Below, piece by piece: positions 7,420 through 11,945 of a stretch of 11,945 nucleotides of DNA. The stretch comes from Desulfuromonadales bacterium C00003107 (GTDB lineage: Bacteria > Desulfobacterota > Desulfuromonadia > Desulfuromonadales > Syntrophotaleaceae). Each line of letters starts with the position of its first letter. Positions within the stretch are counted from its first letter, which is position 1. The stretch is from the NCBI GenBank assembly GCA_001751225.1, contig MAXT01000357.1:1-11945 (forward strand), read 5' to 3'. The notes below the pieces were generated by a model. The model had not been told where the DNA came from, searched no databases, and saw only the letters and a list, made by a program, of their open reading frames with translations. Both the position numbers and the translations under genes were made by a program.

Positions 7420-8382
7420 GTGAATTACAAATTTTTTTGTGTATTGCTTCTATTTATGCTTGGGATTTTCTCTATTCAGGAAAGTGCCTGCGAAGCTCAA
7501 GTTGCCTTTTTTCAGGGGGCTGAACTGTATTTGGGCAGCGGCTATCGCAGCGGCGAACTGGACTGGAACATTGCCGGCGATAGCAGTGGCAGCAATCCCG
7601 ATGTGCTTTCCGAACTCGAATGGAAAGAGCTGGATATATTTCAAACCAAGGCCGATGGCCAAGTCTGGTTCGGGTCGGCAAAATGGCCCAATGTCTCCCT
7701 GTGCATAAAGGGTTCTGCTGCCTACGGCTGGGTTATCGACGGCAACAACCGGGACAGCGACTATGCCGGCGACCATCGGACCCTGGAGTTTTCCCGTTCG
7801 GAAAATAACGGCGAAGGGGGCAACCTTCTTGACCTGTCCATCGCTGCCGGCCCCCAGTTCAAGTTGTTGCAGGGAAAACTGGCTATAGCTCTTCTGGCCG
7901 GCTGGTCCTACCATGAGCAGAACCTGGAAATCAGCGATGGGCAACAGACGATTGCAGCAGACCCAAACGATTTGGGCCCCTTCCCTGGGCTCGACAGCAG
8001 CTACGACACCAAGTGGTGGGGGCCTTGGCTTGGCACCGACCTGAACTGGCAAGTGAACGAACGGGTTAGCCTGAGCGGGGCCTTCGCCTGGCACTTTGCC
8101 AACTACGAAGCCAAAGCCGACTGGAACCTACGGGACGATCTGGCCCACCCCGTCAGCTTTCGTCACTATGCCGACGGCTACGGCCTGACCCTGGGACTGG
8201 GGCTTGAATATCAGCTAAGCAGCACTTGGCTGCTCAAACTCAGCTACGACTATCAGAACTGGCAGGCCGATGACGGAAGTAGCTATTCGTATGCAGCTAG
8301 CGGCGGCAGTGGCCGAACCCGTCTCAACGAAGTGAACTGGCGCTCCCACTCGGCACTGCTCAGCCTGGGATATCAGTTTTAG
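7420..8382 (+). CDS. Omptin-like outer-membrane beta-barrel protein
   Basis: A 320-aa protein starting at GTG 7420, with GAAGGA about 8 bases upstream. Residues 1-26 form a signal peptide with likely cleavage after CEA. The mature part alternates polar and hydrophobic residues in many strands and ends in Phe (LLSLGYQF), the usual outer-membrane insertion signal. The strand order and landmarks recall omptin proteases: GELDWNIAG and SELEWKELDIF early, a long polar loop at about 105-130, then YGLTLGLGLEYQL near the end. In OmpT the catalytic pairs are Asp83/Asp85 and Asp210/His212. By my eye alignment the second pair falls at 233-236 (ADWN), where no His is present, so protease activity is doubtful. 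It may instead be a structural or adhesive barrel. No terminator follows; a 6-bp stem (8371-8376 with 8383-8388) spans the stop codon but has no T tract. The exact function is unknown. Confidence 0.75.
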   Translation: MNYKFFCVLLLFMLGIFSIQESACEAQVAFFQGAELYLGSGYRSGELDWNIAGDSSGSNPDVLSELEWKELDIFQTKADGQVWFGSAKWPNVSLCIKGSAAYGWVIDGNNRDSDYAGDHRTLEFSRSENNGEGGNLLDLSIAAGPQFKLLQGKLAIALLAGWSYHEQNLEISDGQQTIAADPNDLGPFPGLDSSYDTKWWGPWLGTDLNWQVNERVSLSGAFAWHFANYEAKADWNLRDDLAHPVSFRHYADGYGLTLGLGLEYQLSSTWLLKLSYDYQNWQADDGSSYSYAASGGSGRTRLNEVNWRSHSALLSLGYQF

Positions 8383-8462
8383 CTGATAGCGCATTCAATC
8401 TTTCGTAAGTGCAGAAACTCAACGCCACGTATTGGAATTTGGTTCTTTTTACTATTTTGTCC

Positions 8463-8490
8463 TTCAAGCGATTGAATTAGCAAGTATACT
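8463..8490 (+). promoter_or_regulatory. Candidate promoter of the gspC-gspD operon
   Basis: TATACT (8485-8490) is a good -10 box. The best-placed -35, TTCAAG (8463-8468, 16 bases away), is weak, which would suit a promoter needing an activator. The -10 lies inside a 12-bp palindrome, and a second palindrome follows it at 8513-8524. Confidence 0.35.
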
Positions 8491-8492
8491 TG
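8481..8492. repeat. 12-bp perfect palindrome CAAGTATACTTG
   Basis: CAAGTATACTTG is a perfect dyad that contains the candidate -10 box of the secretion operon. A protein binding here would compete with RNA polymerase. It is paired with another 12-bp dyad whose centre is 32 bases away, about three helical turns. Confidence 0.4.
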
Positions 8493-8512
8493 ATAGGGTC
8501 AAAATCAATCAC

Positions 8513-8524
8513 GTTATCGATAAC
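8513..8524. repeat. 12-bp perfect palindrome GTTATCGATAAC
   Basis: GTTATCGATAAC is a perfect dyad just downstream of the expected transcription start of the gspC operon, a position typical of a repressor site. Its sequence differs from the dyad at 8481-8492, so the two are not copies of one operator. Confidence 0.4.
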
Positions 8525-8582
8525 CTTCGAACAAAAAGGGTTGCGCAGGCCAACCGATACCTGATCGTGCCTGACCATTGCC

Positions 8583-9446
8583 ATGCTGGCCAATGTACAC
8601 AAATATTTCTGGATCTGCTATCTGTTGCTACCGGTCCTGCTCGGCGCTGCTATTGGCCATTTGGCCGCGGTTGGTACCGATATCTGGCTAGCTAAGCCCC
8701 TATCCAGCGCTTGGGAAAAAAATATCAAGCCAGTGCCTAAGGTGACAAGCCTGCCTCTGAGCACCTATGAATTGATCCTGCAACGTAATATTTTCGACTC
8801 ACGCGGGCCAGCAACAGGGTCATTGCAGGCGGCCGCTTTGGCCGGTTCGACAGAGGCCACCGCCCGCAGCACTAACCTGGTGCTGTTAGGCACTATGGTT
8901 GCGGGAGCTCAATCCTCAGCCTTGCTTTCTATCGAAAAGGAAACAGCCCTACTGCATCTTGATGAAAAACTGCCAGGTGGGGGGCGCATTAAGCAGATCG
9001 ACCGGCAGCGAGTTCTGATCAGCTGGTCTGACGGCTCGGAACAAGAATTGCTAGTCAGCAATGAGGCACCAGCTATCGGTACCCAAACGACGACCAATAG
9101 CGCTCAAGGTATTCGTTCCGCGGGCGAAAACCGTTGGTTAATCAGTCGTAACGAAATAGAAAAGGCCCGGGCTGACCTTAATCAGCTGCTCAAATCGGCG
9201 CGTTTGGAACCCAAAATTGTCGGCGGCGTGACCCAGGGATTTCTGGTCCGCATGGTCCGCTCCAATTCGCTTGTAGCAAAACTCGGCATCAAGCGGGGCG
9301 ATCTGATCAAAGAGGTTAACGGCGTTCCTTTGGATAGCCCGGAAAAAGCATTACAGGTGTTCCAGCAATTGCGGGAAGCTAAAAAGGTCTCCGTCAATCT
9401 GCTGCGCAGGGGGAAACCCCTCTCCTACAGCTATGAAGTTGATTAA
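8583..9446 (+). CDS. gspC: Type II secretion system inner-membrane protein GspC
   Basis: A 287-aa GspC, which links the inner-membrane platform of the type II secretion system to the secretin channel. It has a short cytoplasmic tail and one membrane segment (about residues 10-34), then a periplasmic linker. The homology region starts near ILQRNIFDSRG (65-75) and continues with LVLLGTMVAGAQSSALL (99-115) and GGRIKQIDRQRVLI (133-146). In known systems this region binds the N0 domain of GspD. A PDZ domain occupies about 205-285 (QGFLVRMVRSNSLVAKLGIKRGD). This full plan of anchor, HR domain and PDZ separates it from PilP. The ATG at 8583 is the only good start after an in-frame stop at 8562. No clear Shine-Dalgarno precedes it, which suggests modest translation. 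gspD follows after 79 bp on the same strand. Confidence 0.93.
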   Translation: MLANVHKYFWICYLLLPVLLGAAIGHLAAVGTDIWLAKPLSSAWEKNIKPVPKVTSLPLSTYELILQRNIFDSRGPATGSLQAAALAGSTEATARSTNLVLLGTMVAGAQSSALLSIEKETALLHLDEKLPGGGRIKQIDRQRVLISWSDGSEQELLVSNEAPAIGTQTTTNSAQGIRSAGENRWLISRNEIEKARADLNQLLKSARLEPKIVGGVTQGFLVRMVRSNSLVAKLGIKRGDLIKEVNGVPLDSPEKALQVFQQLREAKKVSVNLLRRGKPLSYSYEVD

Positions 9447-9459
9447 TACAGACTATCCG

Positions 9460-9477
9460 ACCCGGTTATTTCCGGGT
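9460..9477 (+). other. Small hairpin between gspC and gspD
   Basis: ACCCGG (9460-9465) and CCGGGT (9472-9477) form a perfect 6-bp GC-rich stem with a TTATTT loop, 14 bases past the gspC stop. An AT-rich stretch follows, but without a T run, so it is not a classic terminator. A role in RNA processing or in setting the gspC:gspD ratio is possible but unproven. Confidence 0.4.
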
Positions 9478-9511
9478 ACAATTTATATAAATTTAATTTC
9501 CCACAAAGGGA

Positions 9512-9516
9512 AGGAG
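9512..9516 (+). promoter_or_regulatory. Ribosome binding site deciding the gspD start
   Basis: AGGAG, within GGGAAGGAG, lies nine bases before ATG 9526. That ATG is in the secretin frame. The nearer ATG at 9521 is in another frame and meets a stop after seven codons. The next in-frame ATG at 9601 would remove most of the signal peptide, so 9526 is the best start. Confidence 0.75.
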
Positions 9517-9525
9517 CCCGATGAA

Positions 9526-11945
9526 ATGTTGCTTCCATCATTGAGGCCAAAAACTGACCGCCCCCGACTGTTTCACGGGTTGTTCCCACTACTGGCAGCA
9601 ATGCTGGTAAGCCTGGCGATGCTGCAACCGCTGACGGCCTGCGCCGAAGAGTTGCCAGCAACCGAGGGGCCAGCCGCTACCCGGGTCGAGAAAGCCCAGG
9701 TTAGCCCGAATAGCGTCACCTTGACCACCGACGGCCAAATCGTCAAGTACCGTTACTTCGCCCTGCCCAGCCCACCGCGGCTGGTGGTCGATATCTACGA
9801 TGTCGAGCCCGCTTTCGATGAGCGGGAATTCCCCATGCAGGGAGCCTTTCGCCAGATGCGGGTGGGTATTTACCCGGACAAAACCCGCTTTGTCTTCGAC
9901 GCCCCCCGTGCCGTGCCGGAGCATACCGTCGTCTCTACCGGCCAAAGCCTCGAAATCCTCTGGAGCACTGTCAACGGCTCGGCAAATGAATCGCTGGCCA
10001 TCGATAATACGGTAAAAAAGGACCCCTTTGTCTTACCCGCGGAAGCGATTGTTAACGAACCGGCCACGGTAGCCCGCAACACCACAGCTGCTGCACAGCC
10101 AACCAAAGATAGCGGCGTCTCTCTGGATTTTACCGATATCGAACTGGCTGATCTGATCAAAACCATTAGCGAATTAACCGGTCGCAACTTTGTCTATGAC
10201 GACACCGTCAAGGGCAAGGTCACAGTCATCACTCCGGAACGCATGTCCCGGGACGAAGCCTACCAACTCTTTCTGACGGTCCTCAGCGTCAAAGGCTTCA
10301 CGGTCATCCCTTCCGGCAAAGTGCATAAGATCATCCGCAACAAGGATGCCAAAGGGTCGAACCTGCCGCTACTGGCCGATGGCCGAAAAACAAGCGGCGA
10401 ACAGTTCGTCACCCGCCTGGTGCGGCTGCAACATATCGACGCGGAAACCATGGCCAGCCGCGTGCTGGCACCGCTGATCCCGAAAACTGGCAACATTGTT
10501 TCCTATCCGCCGGCCAATACCCTGATCATCACTGACAGCGCCGCCAATATCGAGCGCCTGGTAAAAATTATCCATCGCCTGGATGTACCCAGTTCCGTTG
10601 ATCGCCTGGAAGTCATTACCCTGGAATTCGCCAACGCCGAAGAGATCGCGAAAATCTGTTCAACGGTCCTCAGCCAGACCGGTCCCAAGGCATCCAAAGG
10701 TAAAAACGGCAAGTCTACCGATCAGGGAGCCACCAGCCAGGTGCTGGCCTATCCGCGCACCAATTCGTTGCTGGTAATGGCCAGCGAGGAAGATCTGCAG
10801 ACCGTACGCCAACTGGTCAGCCGCCTCGACCAGAAACCGATCCAGGACCGCTCGCCTATCAACGTCTACTACCTGGAAAACGCCGATGCCGAAAAGCTAG
10901 CAGAAACGCTCACCCACATCGTTGCCGGCAAAAAAGGGGTGGCTCGCAACGGCGGTAGGCAGTTGGGTTTCACCTCCTTGAGTGAAGATATCAGCATCAC
11001 CGCCGACAAGCCAACCAACGCCCTGATCATCAACGGCAGCCCGGAGAACTACGAGCAGGTGCGGGAGATCATCGCCCAACTCGACATTAAACGTAAACAA
11101 GTCTATGTAGAAACCCTGATCCTTGAACTCTCCATGGATGCCACCAAGCAGCTCGGTGCTTCCTTGCAGGGGGCCTTTGAAGTGGGCGACGGCATTGTGA
11201 ACATCAGCACCAACCAGGGCCTCGGCCCGGCTTCCTTGAGCGATTTCAGCGCAACTTCCGAAGACAACAGCACCCCGACCCTGCTCGGCAAGGCTATCGA
11301 TGGTATCCTGCTCGGCGGCCTGTTCAACCCGATCACCGTAACAGGTGCGGACGGCGCTGACATCACCATACCGGCTTTCTCCGCCCTCATAGACGCGTCG
11401 AAGACCAACAGCGACGTCAACATCCTCTCGGCACCGCGCCTGCTGACCTCGGACAACGAAGAGGCAGAGATTATTGTCGGTGCCAACGTGCCGATCATCA
11501 CCGAGCGCCTGACCGACACCGGCAGCGAGGGCCTCGCCCAGGCAGTTTCGGTTGAGCGTCAGGACGTCGCCCTGACTCTGCGTTTCACCCCGCAGATCAC
11601 CGCAGGCAACTTGGTGCGACTCAACGTCTTTCAAGAAATCACCGGCATCGCCCAGACTCAGATCGGCGATGTCGATTCGATCGGACCGACCCTGACCAAA
11701 CGGTTGCTACGCAACACGGTACTGGCCGAAGACGGTCAGACCGTCGTCCTCGGCGGCCTGATCCGCAGCGACGTTCAAGATATCGTGAGCAAAGTTCCAC
11801 TGCTCGGCGATATTCCGGGTCTCGGCTGGCTCTTCAAGCACACCAGCAAGATCGAGAGTAAAATCAACCTGCTAATCTTTATCACCCCACGCATCATCAA
11901 GGACAGGGACGCCCTGGCCGCCGTAACCCGCCGCAGCAGCCGGGC
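9526..11945 (+). CDS. gspD: Type II secretion system secretin GspD with N-terminal AMIN domain (partial, 3' end outside window)
   Basis: At least 806 codons, open to the right edge. This is the outer-membrane secretin ring through which folded proteins leave. Residues 1-40 are a signal sequence ending LTACA, which could be cut by signal peptidase I or read as a lipobox (LTAC, Cys39). Residues 52-148 form an AMIN domain (for example PPRLVVDIYDVEP, RQMRVGIYPDKTRFVFD), which in other proteins binds peptidoglycan. Next come N0 (about 198-270, SLDFTDIELADLIKTISELT) and three N1-type domains at about 297-353, 361-434 and 444-518. The third carries a Gly/Lys/Arg-rich insertion at 466-485. The secretin domain runs from 526 and includes VPLLGDIPGLGWLF (757-770) and ITPRIIKD (786-793). 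PilQ secretins have AMIN but usually fewer N1 repeats. The three N1 repeats and the gspC neighbour mark this as GspD. The C-terminal S domain is not visible. Confidence 0.93.
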   Translation, partial: MLLPSLRPKTDRPRLFHGLFPLLAAMLVSLAMLQPLTACAEELPATEGPAATRVEKAQVSPNSVTLTTDGQIVKYRYFALPSPPRLVVDIYDVEPAFDEREFPMQGAFRQMRVGIYPDKTRFVFDAPRAVPEHTVVSTGQSLEILWSTVNGSANESLAIDNTVKKDPFVLPAEAIVNEPATVARNTTAAAQPTKDSGVSLDFTDIELADLIKTISELTGRNFVYDDTVKGKVTVITPERMSRDEAYQLFLTVLSVKGFTVIPSGKVHKIIRNKDAKGSNLPLLADGRKTSGEQFVTRLVRLQHIDAETMASRVLAPLIPKTGNIVSYPPANTLIITDSAANIERLVKIIHRLDVPSSVDRLEVITLEFANAEEIAKICSTVLSQTGPKASKGKNGKSTDQGATSQVLAYPRTNSLLVMASEEDLQTVRQLVSRLDQKPIQDRSPINVYYLENADAEKLAETLTHIVAGKKGVARNGGRQLGFTSLSEDISITADKPTNALIINGSPENYEQVREIIAQLDIKRKQVYVETLILELSMDATKQLGASLQGAFEVGDGIVNISTNQGLGPASLSDFSATSEDNSTPTLLGKAIDGILLGGLFNPITVTGADGADITIPAFSALIDASKTNSDVNILSAPRLLTSDNEEAEIIVGANVPIITERLTDTGSEGLAQAVSVERQDVALTLRFTPQITAGNLVRLNVFQEITGIAQTQIGDVDSIGPTLTKRLLRNTVLAEDGQTVVLGGLIRSDVQDIVSKVPLLGDIPGLGWLFKHTSKIESKINLLIFITPRIIKDRDALAAVTRRSSR

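Noticed and set aside
8371..8388. TATCAG/CTGATA stem across the stop codon of the barrel gene as a terminator
   Set aside because: The stem is short and AT-rich, includes the stop codon in its loop region, and has no T tract after it.
9521..9544. Seven-codon open frame (MKCCFHH) overlapping the gspD start
   Set aside because: It shares the gspD ribosome site at a short spacing and is most simply explained as an out-of-frame ATG; no evidence of a leader peptide role.
10897..11634. Minus-strand open frame of 245 codons
   Set aside because: It is antisense to the conserved N3 and secretin domains of gspD.
9526..11945. Type IV pilus secretin PilQ
   Set aside because: The AMIN domain suggested it, but three N1-type domains after N0 and a preceding GspC with HR and PDZ domains fit GspD better.

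Overview
The window reads as chromosomal DNA from a GC-rich Gram-negative bacterium. The protein signatures best fit Desulfuromonadales-type (former delta-) Proteobacteria such as the Geobacter/Pelobacter/Desulfuromonas group. The clues are a YdbH-type envelope protein next to a lipoprotein of the 'CVTINIYFP' plus DUF1318 type, and a GspC-GspD pair whose secretin carries an AMIN domain. This placement rests on remembered family resemblance, not on a search.

Layout. Positions 1-391 hold no gene I can support, only a 10-bp inverted repeat pair and a strong hairpin. From 7103 down to 392 everything is on the minus strand. DNA polymerase I (polA, 891 aa, all three domains intact, with a good sigma70-like promoter) is followed by a 1081-aa YdbH-like AsmA/TamB-class protein. 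Next comes a 194-aa lipoprotein that appears to join the YnbE and YdbL functions in one chain. YdbH-YnbE-YdbL is the Escherichia coli trio implicated in moving phospholipid between inner and outer membrane, so here it looks compacted to two genes. A 316-bp divergent intergenic region (7104-7419) separates polA from a plus-strand gene for a 320-aa outer-membrane beta-barrel. That barrel resembles omptins but seems to lack the catalytic residues.

After a 200-bp AT-rich spacer with two perfect 12-bp palindromes, a type II secretion operon begins. It opens with gspC (inner-membrane anchor, HR domain, PDZ domain). After a 79-bp spacer containing a small hairpin comes gspD, the secretin, which runs off the right edge after 806 codons. 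GspD has N0 and three N1-type domains like a T2SS secretin. It also has an N-terminal AMIN domain, typical of type IV pilus PilQ, and a signal sequence ending in a possible lipobox.

Taken together, apart from polA, the genes encode cell-envelope machinery: lipid transport between the membranes, an outer-membrane barrel, and the trans-envelope secretion channel. I see no phage, CRISPR, toxin-antitoxin or tRNA/rRNA genes. The most interesting points are the domain architectures of the YnbE-YdbL fusion and the AMIN-GspD, not a wholly new system.
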